From assembly GCF_003634215.1 (NCBI RefSeq), contig NZ_RBWX01000007.1:1102945-1166944 (forward strand): a DNA stretch of 64,000 nucleotides, read 5' to 3'. The notes beneath the pieces were generated by a model. It saw only the letters and a list, made by a program, of their open reading frames with translations, did no database searches and was not told where the DNA came from. Below are positions 35,841-43,584 of this stretch, piece by piece (position 1 is the stretch's first letter; every line of letters starts with the position of its first letter). This DNA comes from Sphingosinicella microcystinivorans (GTDB taxonomy: Bacteria; Pseudomonadota; Alphaproteobacteria; Sphingomonadales; Sphingomonadaceae). Both the position numbers and the translations under genes were made by a program.

Positions 35841-37013
35841 CTATTCAGCAGAAAGGCTGTCGCGGGCAACGAGCGCCCGAATCTCCACATCAGGAATGCC
35901 CCACGCTTTCAATGCAGCATAGCCACCTTGGCCGGGCAACGTAGGCGCACTGCGAATTTGTGCAGGCGTCCGCGAGAAACGCGGCGCCGGATTGGGCTCT
36001 GCGCGCTCCACACCCGTGAAGACATTTCGGCTTATGTTTGCGGGATGGCGTACGGCCTCATCCTGCGTCAGGACCGGCGTCACGCACGCGTCGAGCGGCT
36101 CGAAAACAGCGATCCATTCATCACGGGTGCGTGTTTTGAAGAGCGCTTCGAGCGTCCGAGAGCGCTCCGGCCAGAGCGCGCGGTTCATGTGATCGGAAAA
36201 ATCTGTAAGCTCAAGCCCAAGCCCGGCGATCAGCGCGGCATGGAATTGAGGTTCGATCGCGCCGACCGCGACGTAGCCTTCCGCGGTTTCATAGCAGCGG
36301 TAGAAATAGGCGCCGCCGTCCAACAGGTTCGCGGCGCGCTCGGATGTCCAGAAGCCCATCGCCTTCCAAGCGTAAAGCTGGGTGAGCAGCAGGGCCGCGC
36401 CGTCGATCATGGCGGCATCGATGATCTGGCCGCGGCCGCTCGACTGGCGCTCCACAAGGGCTGCCAGGATGCCCGAAACAACCAGCATTCCACCGCCACC
36501 AAAATCTCCGACGACGTTGAGGGGGACGGGGGGCGGGGCCTCTGCGCTGCCCATCATGTGGAGCCCCCCGGTAAGCGCCACATAGTTGATGTCGTGCCCA
36601 GCCTTCTGCGCCAGCGGCCCACTTTGGCCCCAGCCCGTCATGCGCGCGTAGATGAGCCGGGAGTTGAGGGCCAACGCCTCGTCGGGGCCGAGTTGCAGCC
36701 GCTCCATGGCGCCGGGGCGATAACCTTCGAGGAGAACGTCGGCCTTGCCGATCAGCGTCCGCGCAAGCGCGAGGCCATCGGCGGATTTGAGATCGAGCGC
36801 GATCGAACTGCGGCTGCGGTTCAGAAAGTCCTGCCTGCCATCACCCGGGGAAAGGCCGGCCTGGCCCTTGCGATCGATGCGCAGCACATCCGCGCCGTAG
36901 TCGGCAAGCAGCATGGCGGCAAAGGGCGTAGGCCCGAGACCGGCGAATTCCACGATCCGAATGCCAGACAACGGCCCTGTCGCGCTCTTGGCTCCCTCTG
37001 TTGCCACGGTCAT
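35841..37013 (-). CDS. CoA-transferase family III protein, alpha-methylacyl-CoA racemase-like
   Basis: A 390-residue CaiB/BaiF-fold protein. GHDINYVALTGGLHMMG matches the racemase branch, in which the His-Asp pair inverts the alpha carbon of 2-methylacyl-CoA, more closely than the formyl-CoA transferase branch. GVTPFAAMLLADYGADVLRIDR-type residues near the N-terminus bind CoA. ATG 37013 was chosen; an upstream in-frame ATG at 37046 adds 11 residues. It converges on the P450 gene and diverges from the alcohol dehydrogenase. Racemisation would be needed to degrade methyl-branched side chains of steroids or isoprenoids. Confidence 0.83.
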   Translation of the reverse strand: MTVATEGAKSATGPLSGIRIVEFAGLGPTPFAAMLLADYGADVLRIDRKGQAGLSPGDGRQDFLNRSRSSIALDLKSADGLALARTLIGKADVLLEGYRPGAMERLQLGPDEALALNSRLIYARMTGWGQSGPLAQKAGHDINYVALTGGLHMMGSAEAPPPVPLNVVGDFGGGGMLVVSGILAALVERQSSGRGQIIDAAMIDGAALLLTQLYAWKAMGFWTSERAANLLDGGAYFYRCYETAEGYVAVGAIEPQFHAALIAGLGLELTDFSDHMNRALWPERSRTLEALFKTRTRDEWIAVFEPLDACVTPVLTQDEAVRHPANISRNVFTGVERAEPNPAPRFSRTPAQIRSAPTLPGQGGYAALKAWGIPDVEIRALVARDSLSAE

Positions 37014-37040
37014 CCATTTCCAGCTGTATCGGCAATAGTC

Positions 37041-37069
37041 TTGCACCTTCGCCTACTGATGAGTATAAT
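37041..37069 (+). promoter_or_regulatory. Predicted promoter for the dehydrogenase-TetR-ligase-monooxygenase operon
   Basis: TTGCAC (37041-37046), 17-base spacer, TATAAT (37064-37069). It points to the plus-strand operon and leaves a leader of about 98 bases containing the inverted repeat at 37121-37147. Confidence 0.55.
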
Positions 37070-37120
37070 TTTGTCAAGCTGCGGATTGTGCGCCTCGCTG
37101 CTGTGAGGGCATTGAATATA

Positions 37121-37147
37121 CTGGACAGTAGAATTTCACTGTGCCAG
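37121..37147. promoter_or_regulatory. Inverted repeat, candidate TetR operator
   Basis: ACAGT (37125-37129) and ACTGT (37138-37142) are perfect arms around 8 bases, flanked by CTGG and CCAG that extend the symmetry with a one-base offset. It sits between the predicted promoter and the dehydrogenase start. The TetR gene of the same operon is the natural candidate to bind it. Confidence 0.45.
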
Positions 37148-37173
37148 CATTCCAAAAAGATACGGAGGATGAC

Positions 37174-38343
37174 ATGGCTGGCACGACAATGGGTTTCACG
37201 TCGACCGAGCGCGTCGTAATCGGTCGGCCCGCGGCGGAGGCTATCGCGGAACAGGCGGCGCTTGCGGGCGCGCAGCGCGTGTTCATTCTTGCCGGCACAA
37301 CGCTCGCGAATACGACGGACGCGGTGCGCAATGTTGAGGCAGCGCTTGGCGAACGCCATGCTGCGACCTGGACCGGTATTCAGCCACATGCGCCGCGATC
37401 GGGTGTTCTCGCCGGCGCAAATGCCGCGCGCGCGGCCAATGCCGATCTGATCGTTACGATAGGCGGCGGATCGGTGACCGATGCCGGCAAGATCATAGCG
37501 CTGCTGCTGAAGCATGACGTGCGGACGGTAGAAGGTTTCGAGCCGCTCAGAACCTATGTCACCGATGATGGTCAGGTCATAAACCCGATCGCTGTCGGTC
37601 CGGACGTGCGCGTGATTTGTGTGCCGACGACGCTTTCGGGCGGCGAGTTCAATGCCCTGTCCGGGGCGACGGATGAGACCGTGATGCACAAGCAGGGCTA
37701 TGAGCACCGGAACATGGCGCCCATCGCCGTGGTGCTTGACCCGGAACTGACGCTGCATACGCCTGAATGGCTGTGGTTTTCGACAGGCGTGCGCGCAGTC
37801 GATCACGCGGTTGAGACGCTGGCGTCATACGCATCCAATGACTTCGCCGACGGCCTTGCGGACAGTGCGCTGCGTCTTCTCGTTGAAGGGCTGAGCCGCG
37901 TGAAGCGGGATTCCAAGGATATTGAGGGGCGCCTGAAGTGTCAGGTTGGTGCCTGGCAGTCGATGATTTCCATCATTGGCGGCGTTCCGATGGGTGCGAG
38001 CCATGCGATCGGCCATATCCTCGGCGGAACCTGCGATGTGCCGCACGGCTACACTTCCTGCGTGATGTCGCCCTATGTGCTGGCCTGGAATGCAGAATAC
38101 GACGATAGCCGCCAGAAGCGCATCAGCGCGTGTTTGGGCGAACCCGGAAGCACGGCCTCCGAAGCCCTCGACCGGTTTATCCGCACGCTGGGAATGCCCC
38201 GTACCCTTTCGGAAGTCGGTGTGGGCGAAGATCGCTTCCAACAGGTTGCCGAATACACCATGCTTGATATCTGGGGACGGACCAATCCACGTCCGGTGCG
38301 GTCCTCTGCCGATATACTGGAGATCCTGAGAAGGGCGGCATGA
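37174..38343 (+). CDS. Iron-type alcohol dehydrogenase, maleylacetate reductase-like
   Basis: A 389-residue type III alcohol dehydrogenase. TIGGGSVTDAGKIIALLL binds NAD(P), VPTTLSGGEFNALSG replaces the usual PTTxGTGSE segment as in maleylacetate reductases, and DHAVE, SHAIGHILGG and VPHGYTSCVM carry candidate metal-binding His/Asp residues. ATG 37174 follows CGGAGGATGAC; the longer frame starts at GTG 37141 inside the operator candidate. Its end overlaps the TetR gene. Either a ring-cleavage product or a simple alcohol/aldehyde could be its substrate. Confidence 0.82.
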   Translation: MAGTTMGFTSTERVVIGRPAAEAIAEQAALAGAQRVFILAGTTLANTTDAVRNVEAALGERHAATWTGIQPHAPRSGVLAGANAARAANADLIVTIGGGSVTDAGKIIALLLKHDVRTVEGFEPLRTYVTDDGQVINPIAVGPDVRVICVPTTLSGGEFNALSGATDETVMHKQGYEHRNMAPIAVVLDPELTLHTPEWLWFSTGVRAVDHAVETLASYASNDFADGLADSALRLLVEGLSRVKRDSKDIEGRLKCQVGAWQSMISIIGGVPMGASHAIGHILGGTCDVPHGYTSCVMSPYVLAWNAEYDDSRQKRISACLGEPGSTASEALDRFIRTLGMPRTLSEVGVGEDRFQQVAEYTMLDIWGRTNPRPVRSSADILEILRRAA

Positions 38344-39008
38344 AGAGAGCAACGCGTAGCAAATTGGTCGAAGCGGCGCCCACGGCGGGCTCAAGTCAAG
38401 TCCGGCCACGCGGTCGTCGCATGTCGAAACCTGATGTCGTCGCGCTGAAACGGCAAGGCATCCTCGAAGTGGCAAGCCGCCTGTTCCACGAAAAGGGCTA
38501 TGAAACGGCGACACTCGACATGGTCGCGGACGAGCTCAACGTCACCAAGCCGTACCTCTATACTTACTACAAGAACAAAGCGGAGATTCTGGCCTCGGTG
38601 TGCGCCGTCGGCGTCAGTGAATCTCTCGATGCGCTGGATCGCGCAGCGGCTGCACCTGGAAATTCGGTTGATCAGCTCCGCGCTGCGCTGCGGGAGGTCG
38701 CCGCCATCATCATCGATCGCATGGAATATATCGTCGTCTATCAGCGCGAGATGAAAAACCTCACCAACATCGATGCACAGCAGATTCTGCGGCTGCGACA
38801 CGAATTCGATCTCAGGATCGCGCGCCTTGTGGAGCAGTGTCGTGCAGACGGCCTCGTGACGCTTCACGACGCAGCGGCGATGTCGGTTTGGATGGGCGGT
38901 CTGCTGTCGTGGATTCCGAACTGCTACTGGCGGGGCAGCCGCCGGAAGAGGGACGATGTCATCGAGCAGGTCTCTCATGCGTGTATGCGGCTGATCGGCC
39001 TCGACTGA
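38340..39008 (+). CDS. TetR-family transcriptional regulator
   Basis: A 222-residue regulator with a basic N-terminal tail, then the TetR helix-turn-helix GILEVASRLFHEKGYETATLDMVADELNVTKPYLYTYYKNKAEIL and a divergent ligand-binding domain. Its ATG overlaps the dehydrogenase stop, so it is expressed from within the operon and likely controls it, perhaps through the inverted repeat at 37121-37147. The C-terminal domain has no recognisable ligand. Confidence 0.9.
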   Translation: MKRATRSKLVEAAPTAGSSQVRPRGRRMSKPDVVALKRQGILEVASRLFHEKGYETATLDMVADELNVTKPYLYTYYKNKAEILASVCAVGVSESLDALDRAAAAPGNSVDQLRAALREVAAIIIDRMEYIVVYQREMKNLTNIDAQQILRLRHEFDLRIARLVEQCRADGLVTLHDAAAMSVWMGGLLSWIPNCYWRGSRRKRDDVIEQVSHACMRLIGLD

Positions 39009-39088
39009 GGCCGGCGCGCAGGGATGCGTGCCCATCGGTTGGAGCATTTCCAACCGCAACGACAAACAAATGACGAGGGGAGTTTCTC

Positions 39089-40726
39089 ATGGCTGACCGC
39101 GAGGACACCGCGCGCGATTTTCACGATCCACGTATTCCGAACAGGAACGAATGCGTTCTGCGCTACCTGATCGATCGCTGGGCGGTGGAGCGTCCGGAAA
39201 AGACCCATGTGATCTTCGAAGATGGAGAAGAGTGGAGCTTCCAGGATCTACGTCGGCGTGTGATCGAGAAAGCTGCAGGTTTGCAGGCTCTTGGTATCCG
39301 GCAGGGCGATCACGTCGCGGTCTGGCTTCCAAACGGCCCCGACGCGCTTCTCGCTTTCTATGCCATCAACTACATCGGCGCGGTTTTCGTGCCGTTTAAC
39401 ACGGCCTATCGCGGCGGGTTGCTCGCCCATGTCGTGGCGAATTCCGGAGCGAAGGTGATTATCGTTCACCCGGAGCTTGCGCCTCGCCTTTCCGAGATCG
39501 ACACGGCGGGCCTTGAACGGGCGGTGCTGACGACGGCGCTGGATGCGCCGCACTTCGGTCTGCCGACATCTCGCTTTGACGATCTCTCGGGTACGGAAGC
39601 GGCGCTGCTACCGCTCGAACGGCCGATCGACCCGTGGGACATCCAGTCGATCATCTACACGTCGGGCACGACGGGCCCTTCGAAAGGGGTACTGTCGTCC
39701 TATCTTCACATGTTCTCCAATGCCGGTCCTGAAAGCTGGCCGATGGTGACGGAAGACGACCGCTACATGACAGTCGCGCCGATCTTCCACATCGGGGGTA
39801 TGGGGCCGCCTTTCGTGATGCTCGCGCGCGGTGCATCTGTCGCAGTGGTCAACAGCTACTCCACCGATACGTTCTGGGATGTGGTGCGGAAGACGGAAAC
39901 CACAGTGGTTTTCCTGCTCGGCGTGATGGCGACCTTCCTTATTAAGCAGCCCCCTTCGGAGCGCGACCGCGATCACAAGGTGAAGCTGGCGTTCATGGTG
40001 CCGTTCACCGATGACGCGCCTGCCTTCAAGGCGCGGTTTGGCATTGATATTTATACGATCTTCAACATGACGGAGATTTCCTCTCCGATCGTCTCAGAAG
40101 CGAATCCGACAAAACGCGGAACGTGCGGTCGCCCGCGCCCAAACGTCGAGGTCCGCCTCGTCGATGCGAACGACTGCGAGGTGCCGGTCGGCGAGGTTGG
40201 CGAGATGCTCGTCCGCACCGACCGGCCTTGGGGCATGAACAGCGGCTACAACGCAAACCCGGTTGCGACTGCGGAGGCGTGGAGGAACGGCTGGTTTCAT
40301 ACCGGCGACGCGTTCCGCATGGATGAAGACGGCTATTTCTACTTCGTCGACCGCATGAAGGATGCGATCCGGCGCCGCGGCGAGAACATCTCTTCGTTCG
40401 AGGTGGAAGCGGAGGTTTGCGCGCACCCCGCCGTTCGCGAATGTGCAGCGATCGGCGTGCCGAGCGAATATTCCGAAGACGAGGTAATGATCGTGGTGGC
40501 GCCTGTACCCGGTAGCACGATCGATATGACCGAGCTGACCGAATTTCTTGTGGCGCGGATGCCCTATTTCATGGTGCCGCGATACATACGGGTGATGAGT
40601 GCGCTGCCGAAGACACCATCGGCCAAGGTGCTGAAGGGCGATCTGAGGAAAGAGGGTTTGACTGCCGACACGTGGGATCGCGAGAAGGCCGGGATACGCG
40701 TTCGCCGCGAGGCCCTGGCGCAATGA
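39089..40726 (+). CDS. AMP-binding acyl-CoA ligase (CaiC-like)
   Basis: A 545-residue ANL enzyme with SIIYTSGTTGPSKGV near residue 190, NMTEISSPI, GWFHTGDAFRMDEDGYFYFVDR and RRRGENISSFEVE, then the C-terminal catalytic-lysine segment KTPSAKVLKGDL. All core motifs are intact, unlike the first CoA ligase in the window. GAGGGGAG precedes ATG 39089. It activates an acid to its CoA thioester. The 80-base gap to TetR and the overlap with the monooxygenase keep it in the operon. Confidence 0.9.
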   Translation: MADREDTARDFHDPRIPNRNECVLRYLIDRWAVERPEKTHVIFEDGEEWSFQDLRRRVIEKAAGLQALGIRQGDHVAVWLPNGPDALLAFYAINYIGAVFVPFNTAYRGGLLAHVVANSGAKVIIVHPELAPRLSEIDTAGLERAVLTTALDAPHFGLPTSRFDDLSGTEAALLPLERPIDPWDIQSIIYTSGTTGPSKGVLSSYLHMFSNAGPESWPMVTEDDRYMTVAPIFHIGGMGPPFVMLARGASVAVVNSYSTDTFWDVVRKTETTVVFLLGVMATFLIKQPPSERDRDHKVKLAFMVPFTDDAPAFKARFGIDIYTIFNMTEISSPIVSEANPTKRGTCGRPRPNVEVRLVDANDCEVPVGEVGEMLVRTDRPWGMNSGYNANPVATAEAWRNGWFHTGDAFRMDEDGYFYFVDRMKDAIRRRGENISSFEVEAEVCAHPAVRECAAIGVPSEYSEDEVMIVVAPVPGSTIDMTELTEFLVARMPYFMVPRYIRVMSALPKTPSAKVLKGDLRKEGLTADTWDREKAGIRVRREALAQ

Positions 40727-41841
40727 CGGTTTCGCCTCGGCATCCCGTTTATTCAAACAATCGGCTCAAGCTTGGCGTATTCTGCGCGAACACCATGCCG
40801 GCGCTCACGACCGTGCCGGAACTGTTCAAGCCGAACTGGACGGAATGTTTGCGCATTGCGCAGATGGCGGACGATGCCGGGCTTGAAGCCATTGTGCCGA
40901 TCGCACGCTGGAAGGGCTATGTAGACGGCGATTTCCAACACGCCTCCCATGATGTGATCGAGCCTTTTACCTATGCTGCGGCAATCGCGCAGGCGACGCG
41001 CCGCATCGGGGTGTTCGCGACGACACATGCACCAACCGTGCACCCGCTGATCGTGGCAAAGCAGGCGGCGACGATCGATGCTATTTCCGGTGGGCGGTTC
41101 GGGATGAACGTCGTCGGCGGCTGGAATCGCCGTGAGTTCGATATGTTCGGCATTGAAATGCTGGGTCACGAGGAACGTTACGCGTATCTTGCAGAGTGGC
41201 TGACGCTCATCCGCCGCCTCTGGTCGGAAAAGAGCGAGTTCGATGTCGACAGTCGCTGGTTCAGCATGAAAGGCGCGCTATCCCGCCCGCAGCCTTCGCA
41301 GGGCGGCGCGGTGCCGATCATGAATGCGGGCTTTTCCGAAACGGGGATGCGCTTTGCGGCTCGCCATTCGAACATGGGTCTCATCGGTCTGTTCGGTGAG
41401 AACCCCGACCAGTGGCAGGCCCAGGTCGCAAAATATAAAGCGCTGGCCCGGGATGAGTACGGGCGCGACGTGCAGGTCTGGACCAACGCCCAACTCGTGC
41501 TGAAGGACACGGAAGCAGAAGCGGCCGATTATCTGCGCTATTATTCGGAAGACAGGGCGGACCATGCGGCCATTGACGGCTTCATTTCCACGCTGGCACG
41601 TGAAAACGGTGTGGCCGAGGATTCCGACCAGATGCGCTTCATGCGACGCACGGTAGCCCTGGGGTCTGGAATGCCCGTTGTCGGCAGCGCGGAAACCGTG
41701 GCTGCGAAGCTCGTCAGCGTGGTCGAAGCGGGCGTCGACGGTGTGATCTTCAGCGCGATTGACTATGTCGATGCCTTGCAGCGGCTTGCACGGGATGTGC
41801 TGCCGCGCCTTGCTGCAGCTGGTGTCAGGGAAGGCGTGTAG
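40723..41841 (+). CDS. LLM-class flavin-dependent monooxygenase (RutA/SfnG-like)
   Basis: A 372-residue bacterial-luciferase-fold enzyme that uses FMNH2 from a separate reductase. LKLGVFCANTMPA, IGVFATTHAPTVHPLIVAKQAATIDAISGGRFGMNVVGGWN and EMLGHEERYAYLAEW match RutA and dimethylsulfone monooxygenase relatives. ATG 40723 overlaps the ligase stop. No flavin reductase gene is close. It could oxidise a ketone, an amide-like ring or a sulfone; the ring-opening type of chemistry fits the nearby BVMO. Confidence 0.85.
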   Translation: MTVSPRHPVYSNNRLKLGVFCANTMPALTTVPELFKPNWTECLRIAQMADDAGLEAIVPIARWKGYVDGDFQHASHDVIEPFTYAAAIAQATRRIGVFATTHAPTVHPLIVAKQAATIDAISGGRFGMNVVGGWNRREFDMFGIEMLGHEERYAYLAEWLTLIRRLWSEKSEFDVDSRWFSMKGALSRPQPSQGGAVPIMNAGFSETGMRFAARHSNMGLIGLFGENPDQWQAQVAKYKALARDEYGRDVQVWTNAQLVLKDTEAEAADYLRYYSEDRADHAAIDGFISTLARENGVAEDSDQMRFMRRTVALGSGMPVVGSAETVAAKLVSVVEAGVDGVIFSAIDYVDALQRLARDVLPRLAAAGVREGV

Positions 41842-42277
41842 CTCTTCTCTCTTCCATGCATCGCCGCTGCATTTACCCGCACCATTCGAGAACGACTCGC
41901 ACCTAAATGCATGGCGCGAGGGTGTGTGCGCCGCATTGGGATGACGAACCCTGTTCGGTCGTTGTCGGTCTCCTTTACACTTTGAAGGCAATGCTCGCGC
42001 CGTATCGCCGGAAATGCGCGCATTAAGGCGATTGGCCCTCTTCTTGCTTTCAAACTGAAAGTGGCGGATTCGTGTGCCTGTAGGCATGTGTTTGAGTTCG
42101 CAATCAAAACCGGCCCCCGATAGCGGGGCTCGCCCGGCGTGCTGCAACCCTGCATTTGCCGAACACTTTTCTGCGTCTTGTTAACTATTTGCTTGCTACT
42201 GCTTTCATCGCTGTTAGCATCCGCGCCGCTCGCGCCCGCGGGTATATATCAGTAACCATAGCTTACCCGGGGGCGGC
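41842..42277. other. 436-base intergenic region after the monooxygenase
   Basis: I see no coding sequence. A stem-loop GCCCC-N7-GGGGC at 42113-42129 could end transcription of the upstream operon or protect its 3' end. Two widely separated arms CCATGCAT (41854-41861) and ATGCATGG (41907-41914) are exact reverse complements. The last 100 bases before the TetR gene are AT-richer and include TTGTTAAC near 42178 and TATATA near 42243, but no well-spaced promoter. Confidence 0.4.
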
Positions 42278-42889
42278 ATGCCGAAGCCCATTTCTGAAAT
42301 TCGCAAGCCTGAGATCGTTCAGGCTGCCATCAAGGCGATTGGCCGCGAAGGCCTGCCCATGCCCTCCTACGATTCGATCGCCAAGGAAGCGGACATGTCG
42401 CGGCAGTTGATCCGGCATTACTTCCCCGATCCCGAAGGCCTTATGGTCGCCGTTTGCGACGCACTCGCGGCAAGCTACCGGGACTGCTTGATGAAGGGCA
42501 TCATCGAGGCGGCCACAACCGAGCGCCTGCCAATGTTCCTGGACTTCTACTTCGGCTTCCTTGCGGGGAACCAGAAACCGAAGGACGATGGCGTTTACGA
42601 CGCTATGTTCTCGCTTGCGGCAAGTTCCGAGGCGGTGCGCATGAGCCTGAGCGGGCAGTATAACCTGCTCCAGTACACGATCGCGCACGAGATTCAGATC
42701 AGCAACCCGACGCTGAGCCAGAAAGCATGCCGGGAGATTGGCTTCCTGTTCGTGACGCTCATGTACGGCCACTGGAAGATGGTGGCGACGCTGGGCTTTT
42801 CGGAAGACTATAATCGGGTGACGCGCGATGCGATCGATCGGCTGATCGCGTCATACGTACAAAACTACCACGATCCCGATCTAGACTGA
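42278..42889 (+). CDS. TetR-family transcriptional regulator
   Basis: A 203-residue TetR protein. HTH: PEIVQAAIKAIGREGLPMPSYDSIAKEADMSRQLIRHYFPDPEGL, followed by a helical ligand domain rich in aromatic residues (FLDFYFGFLAG). GGGGGCGG precedes the ATG. It lies directly before another TetR gene of the BetI type, 74 bases apart. The target is unknown; it may act on the catabolic operon upstream, though a 436-base gap separates them. Confidence 0.88.
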   Translation: MPKPISEIRKPEIVQAAIKAIGREGLPMPSYDSIAKEADMSRQLIRHYFPDPEGLMVAVCDALAASYRDCLMKGIIEAATTERLPMFLDFYFGFLAGNQKPKDDGVYDAMFSLAASSEAVRMSLSGQYNLLQYTIAHEIQISNPTLSQKACREIGFLFVTLMYGHWKMVATLGFSEDYNRVTRDAIDRLIASYVQNYHDPDLD

Positions 42890-42963
42890 GCCGGAGTGCC
42901 GGCTTCGGCTTGCGTGACAGGCCCGCAGCCTGCGATATGTCTGTCTTGATGGTGAAGGCAGGT

Positions 42964-43584
42964 ATGGCAGCAACGATAGAAGGCACGAAAAGGCGTCGCG
43001 TGCGTCGACAGACACCGGCACTGCGGCGGCAGGACCTGCTTGCGGTAACGATCAGCTGTCTCGCGCAACTCGGCCCGCGCGGCACCACTGGGCGCGAGAT
43101 TTGCCGCCGAGCCGGTGTGTCACACGGGTTGCTGCGCCACTACTTCAGCAACCCCGACAACCTGCTGCTGGAAACCTACCAGGAGCTTTGCGACAGTTTC
43201 ATCGCGCGTTTTGAAGAAGAGCTCGCGGCTGGATACGCGGACCCGTGGAAGACGATCGACCGGCTGTTCGAAGTGCATTTCAGCGACGAATGGTCGAACC
43301 CCGATATCCTTGGCGCGTGGATCGCCTTCTGGGCGCTCGTCCGCAACAATCCCGATTTCGCCGCGGTGAGCGTGAATTACAACGCGCGTTTGCAGGCACT
43401 GCTCGCGCAGGCGGTGGCGCGGCTTCCCGAAGGCCCGGTGCCGCCGCGCGATATCGCAGCGCTCGTCTCGGCGACGATGGACGGGCTGTGGCTCGACTAC
43501 AGCCTCTCTTCAGAGCGCCTGCCGCGTGCCCGTGCGCTCGATCTTGCAAAGACAATGCTGCGGCGGTTGGCGCCGACAGCCTAA
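42964..43584 (+). CDS. TetR-family regulator, BetI-like
   Basis: About 206 residues. The HTH ISCLAQLGPRGTTGREICRRAGVSHGLLRHYFSNPDNLLLETYQEL and the ligand-domain line WIAFWALVRNNPDFAAVSVNYNARL closely follow BetI, the choline-sensing repressor of glycine betaine synthesis. No betA, betB or betT is in the window, so a different regulon is possible. ATG 42964 follows AGGCAGGT; ATG 42937 and 42949 are also in frame. The stop codon overlaps that of the convergent ABC-F gene. Confidence 0.83.
   Translation: MAATIEGTKRRRVRRQTPALRRQDLLAVTISCLAQLGPRGTTGREICRRAGVSHGLLRHYFSNPDNLLLETYQELCDSFIARFEEELAAGYADPWKTIDRLFEVHFSDEWSNPDILGAWIAFWALVRNNPDFAAVSVNYNARLQALLAQAVARLPEGPVPPRDIAALVSATMDGLWLDYSLSSERLPRARALDLAKTMLRRLAPTA

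Noticed and set aside
41854-41914. Inverted arms CCATGCAT and ATGCATGG after the monooxygenase gene
   Set aside because: The arms are 45 bases apart and contain the self-complementary ATGCAT, so chance is a fair explanation; listed only within the gap entry.
42964-43584. Assigning betI and a choline-to-betaine role
   Set aside because: Similarity is good, but betA, betB and choline transport genes are absent from the window, so the name was not applied.
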